Shown here: positions 22,067 to 34,974 of the stretch, piece after piece | Position numbering within the stretch: position 1 is the stretch's first letter | How the letters are laid out: every line of letters begins with the position of its first letter | Assembly: GCA_964017145.1 (NCBI GenBank) | Contig: OZ024847.1 | Location: forward strand, 3,534,001 to 3,598,000 | DNA length: 64,000 nt | Source of the DNA: Agrocybe praecox | Lineage: Eukaryota > Basidiomycota > Agaricomycetes > Agaricales > Agrocybaceae | Direction: 5' to 3' | The notes under the pieces: model-generated | The model's input: the letters and a program-made list of their open reading frames with translations, nothing else | Told to the model about the DNA's origin: nothing | The model's database searches: none | Translations under genes and position numbers: made by a program

Positions 22067-24409
22067 ACTATATCTTTAGTATATACTCCTTTTTTCTTTT
22101 TCTTTTTCGACTACTGATGATCGACTAACCAGGTAGTAGTAAGTTCGCCGTGTTCTTTTATGATGTTGATAACGGAATACATCGATGACTACTTCTCCAT
22201 GCTGGCCATATTTGTTCGACATTTTTCATGTGTGGAAATTATTATTTTTGTACGAATCGGCTTTTTTAATTATTATTGCGACATCGCCGGGTGTTATGTG
22301 CCACGTCCAATTAATTTTGTTTTTCTATTGTCGTTATAGGATCTAAAGTTATTCTATCGAATTAAGAGCACTAAAAGAAGTCGATCTCTGAGTTGTGTGG
22401 TCTTTGTTCTTGCAAAGCGGTCATGGACGACTATAAAGGGAGTGTTGTAACGATGGGGAACCGTTTGAGTTCGTAAAAAGGTCGATACGAGGCGAAATCG
22501 TCTCTGGGGTTCTAATCCCTTGAGAGTAGGATGTAGTATGTAGAAATTAATCGATTTAAATTGAGGGTGTGCTAAACGGATGTGTGAAGCGAAGACGATG
22601 CACTTTCGAGTGCGACGATATGATAAAGTGAATGATGGGGTTACTAGTGGGTGAGTTCAATGATTTCATGTCATTTCCACTGCCTAGGTACTACAACATG
22701 GTAGGTTACATATATATACTGTATCTACATGCTGAGCACCCATTTGGTGATGAGAATCAAGTATTGAGAATGGGGAAATAAATATATTGAAGATGAGAAA
22801 GTTGGAAGTGAGAATTTATCCAAACAATAAGAGAAATGATGATGTAGAATGGAGATGAATGGAATGTGAAAATTTGAATAGAATTTGAAACAGGAGAACT
22901 GAAGAAGTCGAATTTGAGTTCAAAACATATGTTTAAATGCATACCCATATAGTTATGTTGGTTTGAGAGGCACGGATGATGAAATACGGTTGAAAACAAT
23001 ATAAAACAGTCGTTATTGTGGTCCAACGACGAAGTCACAAATCCGGCGGCAATGTCCGGGACTTAATTGATGCGTGCCGCGAGCGCGCGTTGTGCGTGGG
23101 AATATCGATTTCCGTGCGTACGCTTGGAGGGTACCTCACAGTGTCTAAAAATAGCATAGCTTATAAATAGACCTTAAGTATTGTCATCTCTTATGGCCTG
23201 ATCTCGACGTATTTACCTTATATATGTTTTAGTGCAGATTACACTGTTACAAATTACAATGCAAGGTTACTCGCTGATACGACCGGTGTTCGGCTGTGAC
23301 TGAACTTTAACCAAGTATCTATCCTACTTAATTTTCGGCATAATAAACACGTTTATTATTAAGTCTACATAAGTACAGAGCGAGGATAGCTACATGTTTG
23401 GCTAGGGGAAACCATTCTACGAACCCTAGGACGAACCTTACGAATGCTAGAGTTAGTTATAGTAGTTCCTCGGAAATGCGTGGAACGCTTTAACAGCGAT
23501 GCAGCAGGGTCGAAGGCTCCTAGGATAATATTCAACCATCAGGAATGTAAGCTAGAGCCTGCTGATAATAAGCTTAAACGGCGCTATAGCCACTTATTAT
23601 TACGCAGTGCGCGATGCGTCCACATCTACCTAATATGGAAACGGAAAGTTCCCACCATATGAAAGTACATCATCAGCAAAAGCGACAAAACATTCCAATG
23701 CAGGGTGGGAATTTCACCGTAATTCCTTTGTTGTGATTTATAATCAAGTAATGTAATATAATTGGAATGATGGTAAGCCTTATATATTTCGTAGACTTAA
23801 TGTTACCCATATACAATGAGTCCCAATGAATGTATTAAATATCACAGGTCTTGACAACAATGGGTTAGACAGTACCTAATGATTCAATAATTGTACACTT
23901 TTTAGGAACATTTCAAGGAAGGTTACATCATGTATTTCTCATTGTATATTAGGATAACTTGGTACACACTTGGTATTGACATGGTAATGTACGACATATG
24001 ATGTGAGGATTGTAGTGCAGAAGTAATATTGGTAGTCTACTTGTAAAAACATGACCAGGATGTAAATGTAAATATAATGCAGCCCAAGATGGTGTAATTA
24101 AACATTTCAATGTACGGTACTACGGTCGGCGACAACTATGCCAGTGGAGCGCGTCAGTCACATGTGACGTGACCCGCCGCGGCCGCTGGAAGGAGGTGTT
24201 CATCGAGCTCAATCATGTTGCCCCATCCCAGGAACACACCAAATTTGTATTTCTCCTGCACATTTCGCATTCGCAGTGTGTATAGAGTAAGTTCACAGAA
24301 AATTGTGGACCCCCGAAGGGTATCCATTTTATGATATTTGTCGCATGAGTATAAATTTGGTCACGGTACGACTACCAAGTTATTGTAGCTCAAACTAGGT
24401 AGTAAATTA
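22067..24409. other. AT-rich intergenic region, no gene supported
   Basis: 2.3 kb without a credible gene. A perfect 9-bp inverted pair flanks a 2-nt centre near 23340-23360 (ATAATAAAC/GTTTATTAT). Phrases near 23390-23450 (CGAACCCTAGGACGAACC) recall the LTR-like debris at 32-33 kb. The right side may contain the 3' end of the mobile unit carrying the Plavaka gene, but I found no clear terminal inverted repeat. Confidence 0.3.
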
Positions 24410-27400
24410 CTAGTAGGTACCATATCCATCAACCTCCATACCATCATCAGAGCCCCATGGTTCTTCACCGTCCTCTCCTTCGAACTCAGAGCCGTGTTCT
24501 TCATTGCCAGAGTCCGAGTCATCAATCATTTCGGAGTCATTCCCATCGCCTTCGTCCACTTCAAGCGAACCATCTTCCTCATCTTCGCTTATCTGGAACT
24601 CATATCCATAGTCATCAGCATCGTCGTCCTCATCTATGTAAGTGATTTCGTCTCCGAGTGTCTCCAGACCGTCATCATCAGCGGCTGCAGCAACACTTGC
24701 TGTCTGGGCGTGTTGAGCATCCTGTAAGAGAGCTTGTGTTAAGCTATTTGTTGCCATATGACCAATCCCCTTTCCCCAGAACCGCATAAACATATCTCGA
24801 TCAACGAACCTAGTGTTCTGTGAGTCCTAGATAAGTCAAAAATAAAAAGCCTTAGACGTACATGCTAATATAAAAATATTTCCAGTCCTGATTATGCTCG
24901 GCTGTGCCCCGAACGAGCGATGGCCCTAAGATATTTGATGTTTTCTCATGTGCAAATGCGGGAATGAGATGTAGACCACGTATAATCTCGGTAGGATCGA
25001 GGAACCCAAATTGAGGTCGGCTTGAACCAGGTGATATGAATTTGACACGATGTAGACGCCGGGCATTCCATCCTGCTCTGTATGTTGTATCGAGCTCAAA
25101 CCACCGGACCCACAGAAACTCCATTCGACGTGTTTCTGGTGGGTTTTCGCCATGCTTGAAACGTATATTGGCATGGAATATACCCACTACACGTGCGTAC
25201 CAGTATGGATGTCCATCATCATCGCCATTGTCGTCACGGGATAATATCATGATATCGGGGTGGGTGCGGGGATTGATTGAATCTTGGTCGCGTCGCATGT
25301 CATAAGTAGTGTAGTTGACGCGAAGTACCTTGTGCTTATATATCCGGTTATCAATAATCTCCACACTATCTTGCTCTTCTTCAGTATATGTCTCCGTGTC
25401 GCCTGTGTAAGGTTTTCTGAGGAGCCTTGAGAGGAGGTGGCATTTAAGGCTTGGAAGAAATTCCTATAATCATGCAACGAATAAATTAGCTATTTATTTT
25501 ACATACTCACAGTCCCTTGAGCTTACCTGAAGGGCAGGGTCATTATCATGCTCATGTAGCCAGCGGTATATGTTTTCACGAAAGCGCTGACTATTGGAAA
25601 TGTGGTGATGTGCCTCGGGTGATGTGAATGGAAGTGGTTCGGAATCAGTGAATGGTACTATTGAGCCTGTCTTCTTAAGGCCCTTCGTAATGGTTGTTAA
25701 CGTCGACTTCAACTTCGTTTGGATATTGTGAAGAATCCGTTCTCGGCGTTGTTGCTTGCTGATCTGACTTTCGAACCCACTATTTTTGTTTGTGCGCATA
25801 TACAGACGCTTAACACGCTTATGTTCGAGCTCTCCCTATATATTATAAGCATAAAACACAAGTATTGATGAAGAAATACTCACAATCTGTGTCGAGTATC
25901 CTTCCGATGTTCCAAACATTTGTATGGCACGGACATAATCACCCAATGCATTTAGCTTATACGTTTTCAGGTTGAACTTCTTCTTTTTTTGTGTTCTGGC
26001 CGATGATGCCTCTTTCCCTTTCCCCTTTCCTTTGGCAAGCGCTGAGGCTCGGCGCCGAGCGCGCGCTGCTTCCTCACGTGGAAGTTCACGGGTATCGTAG
26101 GCTTCACATGTAACTGATGAGAACTTGCGTAACGCAATTCCAAGAGCTTTTGTGCTTGCTTTGAGGGCAGCAAGCGTAGACTCTGTGTGTAAGCGAAGCT
26201 TCGCTAATGCATGCCACGTTGCTAACTCGAATAATAGATCAAGAGCAACATTATTGTGCGGAGATGGTAAAAGTTCTTCAAAAACGGGTATAGCGCACTG
26301 AGTTATTTATGTTTATACTTCAGTAAATTGCGAATAAGGATTACAGAATAATAGGACTTACCTGAAGGAGGTCCTCAAAGTCTCGTGCTGCAAGCTTTTT
26401 CATTGAAGATGCATTATTAGAAAATTTACGAATGGTCAGGCGGCCAAATGTTGGTACACGTCGGTATCTAGCTATAGTTAGATTCACTTTATTTCCAGTA
26501 CTCGAAAACATACCTCCAATTCAAGTCTTGAATGCAGGTACCTCCTTCAGCGTAAAGTATACGCATAAGATGGGTAAACACTGCTTTCCATACGCCAAGT
26601 TCAAACTCATGGAGAAGATCGGGGACAAATATCTCAAAGTAGTTTACCCCAAACGGCAAAAGTCGAGTAGAAAATGTGTTCTATGATTGATCCAGTCAAT
26701 ATTATTCTGATCCAAGGAGAGTAAATTAACTTACACGAGTCGGTGTATATGATTCATCCTTTAGAAGACCGTCAATTTTTTTACTTGTAATACCTAGTCC
26801 TTCTTGAAAGATCATTTCGCGTGCACGCTCGATTTTATTTTGCCGCCTTTCACTATCAATCCGAAGATGTTGTCTACGCTGGTCGTCAACTGTTGTCCCT
26901 AGCGCCTGAACGTACTTCATCTTCATCAATGTTCGTGGAGATGGAGATTCTGCAAGGTATCTAATTCCCGCAAGTAAGACCCTATTTTGGTATTAAGCTA
27001 TACTCGAATTAACACTGAGTAAAGAATTCTGAAAACTTACTTCTCAGGGTAATCAGCCGAATAAGTAAAGAACCGGGGGAATATCCGACGCACAATACCA
27101 TCTGCGCACTCGATTACTATACCATTCTTATACGCGTCCATAAATTCATTATCGAGAAGAAGTTCCCACACTTTTTGGACAAGTTCCCGTTTTAAATGTG
27201 TTATCGTAGCAGCAGAAGCGGGAAGGCCCTCATACGCTGACATGTACTGGTCCTGTAGGTCTTCTGGCAACTATTACGATTGAAGGTGTCATTAATTGTT
27301 CTAATTCAATACAGTAATTAACCTCCAACTCACCTCTGGCATATACGCGAGATGGTGTGCGCTAAAAGATGTTGGCTTCGAGCGGCTGTATTTTGACTGG

Positions 27401-28811
27401 TTACCAAAATAAAGATATATTGGCCACATGGAAGCATTGCCAAATTGTGCCAGATGCGTCGCATCAGACCATGCCATTAGTGCTGCAATAGCATGCTCCA
27501 TAGAGGATTCCGGAGGCTTGTCTTCCTGGATTTTACGGTGCTCTTCAAGAAATGCATCCGAGTTATACAGTTCGCTATAAATCCGCTCTGGAATGGCATC
27601 TGGGTTCGGTTTCCAAAACTGTTTATATGGTGTATAATGGAACAATTTGGCGTCGTCCTCACGTAAAGCAGTCTGAATTACCTCCAGCAAGCTGCGATGT
27701 TGAACACCAGGAACAGAAAGGGTTGGTGCGTCCGCTTCAGAGGTATGTTTGACACGCTCAGCAGGCAAAGAAATATGAACGGTTGTCTTCTTCCAGATAT
27801 TGGTATCCAAAAATGGAGTTGACGTGTTACTCTGGTCCAAGAGCTTTGTTTCATGATCGAAGTTGAAGGATTTGACGTCATCTTGACTGTAATCGGGCGC
27901 TAAAAGGACGTCTTTGACCAATGATTCCATTTTTGATCGGGAAAGCTGACTAGACCCAGAATGATACCAGTTGACGAGTCGAAAAGATGTTGCATTCGAC
28001 AACGGAGCAAATTTATTATTCTGATCACTTGCTGGTGATTTTCCGGGGCAATTTTTGGTCCCGAATCCTTTCCACCAGCGTTTTGGGCTGGATTTTTGCG
28101 CCGTTAAAAGTCCAGGTGCATCACATAAATCATCGAGGCCAGTTTCGGCGTCTGGTTCATTTGAAGGGAAGGCCACATACTCCCGATACATACCAAATTC
28201 GTTAGTTTCTGTTTGGATAACGGTTGATATTTGAATATCGTCTACTGGAGCTATTTGGCTCAACTCTGCACGGGGTTCGTTCTTCATAACTTTGGGCTTG
28301 GGTTGGCGCTGTGGCATATGAGGTACCTTTCCCAATAAACTTGGGAGAAAGTCACGAAATATCTTGGGAAATTTGCGGATGCGCCCTGATTTTGTGGGTG
28401 GTATGGTGAATTCAGCTTCTTGCACATTCTCAGTAGGATTAAAAGGTACAGTGTTATCCTTTGATTTACACTTCTGTTAACTATGTGAATTTAAATTTAA
28501 ATTTAATATGATCGTACTGTTGTTTCGAGGGTCTCTGACTCTAAATCTCCACTATTTCCGCCCGCTTCAATTGATTGAACATGGTTTGTCTTCTGTTTCT
28601 TGCTAAAAAGAACCGAAATATCTTTTCCTATTTTTGATAGTCCCAAAAATGTCCTATTCGATGTGCTCGGTGCTTCAATTCCCCATGCAGCACTTGATGT
28701 CACCGAAGATGGAGAGTGAGGCCGCTTAGAACATTTTCTTCGATGCTTTGAAAGACCACCAAGGGTGTATGGACCATCTCCACACTCAATGCAAGTGTGG
28801 ATGTAGTCCAT
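24410..28811 (-). CDS. Plavaka-type (CMC superfamily) DNA transposase, apparently intact
   Basis: Ten exons: 28811-~28518, ~28437-27334, 27270-27041, 26981-26735, 26680-26514, 26467-26362, 26297-25884, 25835-25527, 25463-24862, 24809-24410. All joins except the first are in phase with GT..AG introns; the first is unresolved. The N-terminus has a C2HC finger (CIECGDGPYTLGGLSKHRRKC is at residues ~7-27). Family hallmarks follow: RRIFPRFFTYSADYPEK, VPDLLHEFELGVWKAVF, the YKLNALGDYVRAI block, NYTTYDMRRDQDSINPRTHP, and MFVDRDMFMRFWGKGIGH. The C-terminus is highly acidic. These elements cut and paste in basidiomycete genomes. No stop or frameshift was found, so this copy may encode an active enzyme. 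It shares a 209-bp promoter gap with the divergent DUF6698 gene. Confidence 0.88.
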
Positions 28812-29020
28812 AGGGGGCACAGTAGTAGTGAAAGTGGAAAGAATAGTGCATTGGGAACGTCTCGAACGCTGAACAACCAACAATTCCCAAAATAGAATAG
28901 TGACATGTGACATCAATCCTAACTTGGAAATCGTCACCGTGATGAAAGCCACTTTGCTCTTTCTTATTCTCCTCCTACCATCTTCTTGTCCCAACCCTTT
29001 ACCCTTCCCTTATCGCAAGG
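28812..29020. promoter_or_regulatory. Divergent promoter between the Plavaka and DUF6698 genes
   Basis: Only 209 bp separate the two head-to-head ATGs (28811 minus, 29021 plus). The gap contains C/T-rich tracts typical of fungal promoters (on the plus strand TCCTCCTACCATCTTCTTGT near 28970). Shared control is an inference from spacing. Confidence 0.4.
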
Positions 29021-31182
29021 ATGCCGGACTCAGATAGTGCATCATCCGAAGGCCATCATGCCAAAGGAAAAAAATCAAGGTAAAGTTGTATGTCAGGGTC
29101 TTCGATAGCAATGATGCTGAAAACTTGCAGGCAAAGGACGAAATCAAGGAGGAAGAAGGACGACCCGTTTGCGCCATATCGAAAGTTCGCAAAGTGGTAT
29201 ATGCGAAGTGAAGACATGTTCGTGAACTATTACGATGTTCTCACCCTTGGGATGCGTTGGGAAAATGATAATTATGGCAAGTATACTGCCGACGAGTACG
29301 TCTTCCTCCCTTTTTTTTTTTTTACACACACCACCTCAATGAGCATAGGTTTACGCAGAGACACATCCACAACCTCCGGATCTACGGAAAGATCGTTGAT
29401 AGCATCCCACAAATCCGTACTACGGATGGGGTGAAATTACGCCAGAGCTCTGAGGCAGTTGACGAGCTGGCGAAGGTTGTAAGTACATATATGCGCTATT
29501 TTTTGCCTTTTTTTTTTTTAGAAAATTTATGCGCATACACAGATGACAGATGCAGCTAACTCCGCCCGGGGGGACGACATTGGAAGCCTCACTGATAAAG
29601 GGCTCTCTTACGTTGCACTCGAGCAACCCGAACGGGTACTGCAGCCCTCAATCCCTCCTGATGTTGGGAAAAATGCTCATGGCCACAATCATATCATTCT
29701 TTCCCGGCTATTGTGTCCCGTCAACCGTCTTGATGAGTTCGATGGTGATCCCCCTGCGTATGTCTATATATATATGTATATGCGACTGTCTGATCTTCAT
29801 GTTTTAGCTATATAGGACGATGAAGAAACTAAAAAAAAATGGGATCAAAACTTTATACTGTGACCTGGCCTCGATGATGTACCCTCACAATGCTCACGAT
29901 CCAGATGACATCGAGCACGAGCTCCTTCGAAACCCTATTGCAATCCGGGTATGTTTATTTTCCACTTTTATGATGCATAGTGTGCTGACTTACTCGTGAC
30001 ATCTTTGTAGTTCTTTCGACACATTTTTATATCCCCGCTCTCCGCTTTGCGAGATGAACCTGGACGCTCATGATCAAAGCCAGGGCAAGCAAGGCTCAAT
30101 GGTATGTCGGAGGTAACCCCAGGTTCTATCGCATATACATACACCCTCGTAAGTTGAAGTATTTACACCACTATTCTATGTTGTGACTAACCATGTCATA
30201 TAATGCAGTTCCGGCACACTATATCCTCGATAACCGATTGGCGTGATGATGAGGATCTGTACGATCGCACAAAGGCGTACTACGCAATGCGGGACCTGTT
30301 TGAAAAGGAAGAAGATGATGAAACATGGACGATGTGGGCAGCTGATACATTGGCATATTGGAACAGGTAAGTATCACTGTTTGATATGAATGCAGAAATT
30401 GTTGGGTGACGCGTCTCTGCAGAAATGTGTTCGGCGATGAGTGGCAGACACCTCCAGACGAAGAATCGGGTGACGAGGCCCCTGTTCGCCCAATGTCGTT
30501 CAAGGCTTTGAAGCAACAACGCGCCAAGAAGGCCTCAGGAAACAGGCCATCAGATAATACACACAGTGCGGTTGACCAGCAACGTCAGGGTTCCCATGCT
30601 CCTTCTGCAATATCATCACCGGGTTCCTCATCTTACAACATTATCGTACCTTACACTGCACGGGAGGCGACACCCATTGCTTCACCAACTCGACCGCCAC
30701 GAGCCGCCGCCTCTTCATCTCAGCAGCCTGTTCTGCAACCTGTGACAAATCATGATCCGAATAGCCAGCGACTGAGGCGCAAAACGGTGGCTTCTCGCAG
30801 TGCGGAACCCTTTTCTCCCATCGTTCCGTATATTGAACATCTCTTTACAGAGGTCACAGATGAGCTGGAGGAAGAGGATGAATTGGAAGAGGAGGACGAG
30901 CCACACACCCACAAGCTCAGACGACTCGAAAGATGGGACGAAAACAATCGGCAGCTCCGGTCACAGCATGGCCGCACTCAACAGCCCTTTCCCTCAGCCT
31001 CTACCAGTGCCGCTCTTGTCCCTTCGAGCTCTACTCAAGGCCCTATCCGTCGTCCAGTAAATGCTGTGCATAATACAGCTGCTTCGTCACCGTCTCGTCC
31101 TAGCAACCAATCACAGCCACCTGTAACCATGAAAGCAGCAGCGGCACTTCTTAAGAAGGCCAAGAAGAGGGTGGTTAATTAA
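29021..31182 (+). pseudogene. DUF6698-family gene with one in-frame nonsense codon
   Basis: Eight exons in one frame: 29021-29079, 29131-29295, 29349-29478, 29543-29757, 29816-29948, 30011-30148, 30209-30366, 30423-31182. Family blocks are clear: GHNHIILSRLLCPVNRLDEF, FFRHIFISPLSAL, ARLNGMSEVTPGSIAY, AADTLAYWNRNVFGDEW. A TGA at 30071-30073 interrupts the middle block, but the frame and family similarity continue directly after it, so it is a point nonsense change rather than an intron. The C-terminal ~250 residues are Ser/Pro/Gln-rich with an acidic ELEEEDELEEEDE stretch and a basic end (KKAKKRVVN). DUF6698 proteins are abundant in Agaricomycetes and of unknown function. The head-to-head position beside a transposase suggests it may be a transposon passenger gene. 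Confidence 0.8.
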
Positions 31183-32773
31183 GGTAAGTATGCCCATTGT
31201 TTATTATCTATACCTATAGGTTGACGTCTTGCGTACATCTAGATGTTTCTGTTATATGTATTATCTGCTCGCCGACTCTTGCTCTGTCATCCGTACCTTA
31301 TCTTGCCCGCCAACCTTTGCTCTGAATTGTATTCGCTGATATGTACGTGTATTGTTGTAATTTTCTTGCTCGAGGTCTCGTATCTCTTCTCGATTTCGTA
31401 TCTCTGCCTCTCACGCCTACTTCCCCTTGCTTTCACTTACTTGTATTGCACCCATTTCAATTTCTTGCTGTCACCGTCTTTCTTGCTGTATGTACTCGTA
31501 TCATGTAACATTAACTCCCTGCATGATTCAATCCTACATTTGTTGAACTAAACGTGTGTCAGATATTGTGTCTGTGTATGAGATTGTATGAAATTTCATG
31601 ACATACCTTCCTGGGCTGCAATATATTAACAAAGGATATAGGTTATCTTTGCAATGTTCGAAATATTGTATGATCATGTATAGACCACCGAAAAGACATG
31701 CATTATAACATACAAAATAATGGTTAGAATTGGATTTACCGACCAAGTTTATAGAGTATACAATGCATACCTAGTGGGCCGTATTTGACCATTTTCGTAA
31801 GACAAAACCTCGAAACGATCTTATTACCACGCAAAGTCTTGAATGATACCAAGATTGGCTAAAAGGTCGTCGAGTCGGCCTTTACATTACGAGGGATTGC
31901 TAGGGATTGCAACTGCGCTTTTGCTGATGATGTAAACTACTGCCAACGTTCCTAGGAACGCTAACTCAAGGCGGTAGGACTGATCCTAGCATTAACAAAG
32001 TACATTACTGGTCCCTAGGAACATAGTGGGCACTATGCAAACGACGAGACAAGCACTAGTAATGTCAATTAGGACTTGCCGACGTCTGCTCGAGTCAGAT
32101 TGCCGATAAACCTAAAAGGAGAAGTTCCTAGGAACGCTTACACATGGTCTTAAGACCCTCGGATATGCGCAGTTACCTTAAACGGCAGTTGTGGAGCCGA
32201 GGATTGTAGATCCATACGATACCACGGTACTCCGATGCTTCGGACCCTACGACGTCGATCAATGATCGTCGGCTAATGCAAATAAGCGCCCTCGGAGTGT
32301 CATGCTCGAGTCAGCGACTTGCCCAACCATACGAACCCTTCCGAGGGTATACAAAAAACACGCATGGTACCTACTGGTTGCTTATGCATCGAGTGGAGCT
32401 ACCTAGCGTTAACCAGTAATATTATTTCCTGTATTTTCCGAGCATTTCCGATCCGCTCCAAGTATTCCTGTATTTTCCGAAACCTAGCAGTATATAAGCA
32501 GCCTGTAAATTACCGTAGCACCCCAGATAAACTAGAACCCAGTTGTCCACATTCGAGGAACGCGCATTGAGTTGCAAACTCCTAGGATCGACCTTTGGTA
32601 CCTAATAAATCTCCGCGAGAGTTGGTTTTATTGAACAGACTACCTACCGTGTCATTTGAGCATCTTGGCGTTAGTTGAGCGACTTGAGTTAACTTGTAGA
32701 GTTCTCGAGGAACCTAAATAAACGTATTGGGATAAAGTTTCCTCTGTCTTAAGTGACATAAAGCTTAATACCC
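31183..32773. other. Intergenic with LTR-like debris
   Basis: 31183-31530 is C/T-rich 3' sequence of the DUF6698 gene. From about 31950 the palindrome GTTCCTAGGAAC and variants recur (31952, 32010, 32126). GCTCGAGTCAG occurs twice (32087, 32303). A TATATAAGC at 32492 and AATAAA near 32715 would suit an old LTR. The ends could not be defined. Confidence 0.35.
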
Positions 32774-32960
32774 GCCTAAGTGGCAAGAATTGTCTAAGTG
32801 ACGCCTAAGTGGCCCGTTCCTAGGGATAAGTTCCCTGCCTAAGTGGCAAATTGTCTAAGTGACGCCTAAGTGGCCCGTTCCGAGGGATAAGTTCCCTGCC
32901 TAAGTGGCAAATAGTCTAAGTGACGCCTAAGTGGCCCGTTTAGGATTGAGTCCCCTTTCT
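32774..32960. repeat. Tandem repeat, 61-63 bp unit, about three copies
   Basis: Copies start at 32774, 32837 and 32898. Each holds CTAAGTGGC, CTAAGTGAC, CTAAGTGGC, then CCCGTTC..GGGATAAGTTCCCT; the last copy decays after CCCGTTTAGGAT. It sits in LTR-like debris. Confidence 0.8.
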
Positions 32961-34448
32961 GAGTGATTAAAAGACTTTGGATTAAGTATCCAGCCTAAAG
33001 TGGCGAACTACCTACACACTACATCTTGTGGAAACACATTAAATCTACGTTTACACTTTCTGAGGAACTTCGCTTTGTGCGTAAGCTACTCAAACACTTG
33101 TGATCTTCGATCCTAGGAAACGTTCTGTTGCATTAGAGAGCGTATCTTTAGAGAGAAAACATAATTAACGACGCGTATCGCGTATCCCTCCCACGAAAGA
33201 ACTAATCACATTGATTGGGTTTTGTTTCGGAGTATATACAAAGTACAAATCGTACATACACACTCAACCCCGCAGCAAGCACCTTATCGCGTGGTTGTGT
33301 TTCGGGTATATGGCGGTCATTTTGGGAAAATATTCCCGCGCACCGCCGGCCGCTAGTGCTGCCGCCACAGCGCAGCCAATGTGAGGTGGCTGTGACTGCA
33401 CTGTGAGTGTGATATGTTGCACAACTTCTACGAGCCATTTCAGTCGACTATAATTAGCAGCAAGCGACTATTAATATCCCTGATGATCAATGATTAGTAA
33501 TCGGTCGCTCTATGTTTTCGTCAAGTTTTCGTTTGACTCGCAAATATGAGGTATAGTGTTGAATTTTTGAAAGAAAAAGGGCGCAGAATGAATTATATTT
33601 GTTATAAAGTTTATACACTCATTTTTTGGAGCATATTTCGGTCATAATTCTCGCATAATCAACTCCTGCATGTTTTCTGCGTATGTGTGGGAATATTTCT
33701 ATGCAGCCATCACGGCACCTCACAGCGCACTGTTTGCTGTGAGGCGTGTCACAGGGGCACTAATTTCGCTTCACGACGACTTTACTGCACTGTGCGACAA
33801 CACTACCGCCCGCGCATCGATTAGCTCCAAATATGGCTAAGTCAAAATTGTCCCTGAACGTGTGCGCGGACAGGAAAGTTGCGTCATTTATTTTTGCTTC
33901 GTCAAGGTTGAGTAGCTAACTTGATGTCTGAGTGAGGGCAGCATATAACACCTCAAAAAAGGCGGAAAGGGTTCGTAAATGGCTCGAAGAGAGTGGGGTC
34001 AAGAAGACTGAGAATCTTCAGGCATAGGAAATCTTGGACCCGTTCTATTACTGAAGTATTTCTGATATATGCGTGGAAGCAAGCACACGTATAATTTACG
34101 CTTGTGATACATAACCGCTATGCATTGAGTGGATTATATTGAACGTGACCCACCGTCATCGGATTCTGTCAAAATGTAAAGGCACAAGGCCTGATTTTCT
34201 CTCAAAAATACGTGTCGAACAGTCGCATTTGCTTCAGAGTACAGCCACTTGACGATTTACTCCTAAGTCACATACATTCTATTAATTTACCCCACTTCCT
34301 AGGCCTAGGACATGAATGCGATACCGTTCTGCCTGGGCGAACAACATTGATGGGGGCCCGGGAACGAGTAGTACGCTTGGAAGATGCCAACGAAGCCGCA
34401 TCGCATGAAGGTCACACTAAAAGTATATATGAACCACGCGGAGGTCTT
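32961..34448. other. Intergenic, no gene supported
   Basis: No credible ORF. A 9-bp hairpin (CCTCACAGC / GCTGTGAGG, 33718-33744) lies in a G/C-rich patch, and TCCTAGGAAA recurs near 33110. Confidence 0.3.
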
Positions 34449-34849
34449 TACCCTCCCCCCCCTTTTCTCATTGGAATCCAGGTTCATTCCAGGATTCAGG
34501 ATGGATTCCAGTGGATTCCAGAGTGAATTTCAAGACACAATTCTCTGCCATTTTGTATGGGAGGACCCACCATGGATTCCACCAGGATTCCAACTGGAAT
34601 CCGTTGAATTACCCATTCCAGGTGGAATATTCCACCTTGGTTCCAGCAGAATGTGCGGAATGTAGGTGGAATTTAGGTAGAATCCAAGTGGAATCCAACA
34701 TATAGCAGACAAATTGGCCGGAATCTACTAGAAATCCACTATATACCATTAGATATGACCCGTTTGAGGCCATTCCAATGGAATACGATGGAATCCAATT
34801 AGATTGAGGGCACCATTGCTCTTATTTTAATTATTAATAGGAAAAAAAA

Positions 34850-34928
34850 AAAGCGCACCAGCGAGAATCGAACGCTCGACCCCGAGAAAACCGATGGTGC
34901 ACGATATACCACCTGTGCCACAAAGGCT
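34850..34928 (-). ncRNA. tRNA-like sequence (pseudo-tRNA or SINE head)
   Basis: On the minus strand an A-box-like TGGCACAGGTGG is followed by a D-stem pair GCAC/GTGC, then a B-box-like CGTTCGATTCT and a T-run terminator (TTTTTTTTTT, at plus 34844-34853). The 5' and 3' acceptor halves do not pair and no convincing anticodon arm forms, so it is probably not a working tRNA. Confidence 0.35.
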
Positions 34929-34974
34929 TATAGAAACATTTAAAACGTGAGGTATACATACCACCTTTTTCGGC

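Noticed and set aside
31243..31551. 102-codon Leu/Tyr/Ser-rich plus-strand frame
   Set aside because: It sits in the C/T-rich 3' region of the DUF6698 gene; composition explains it.
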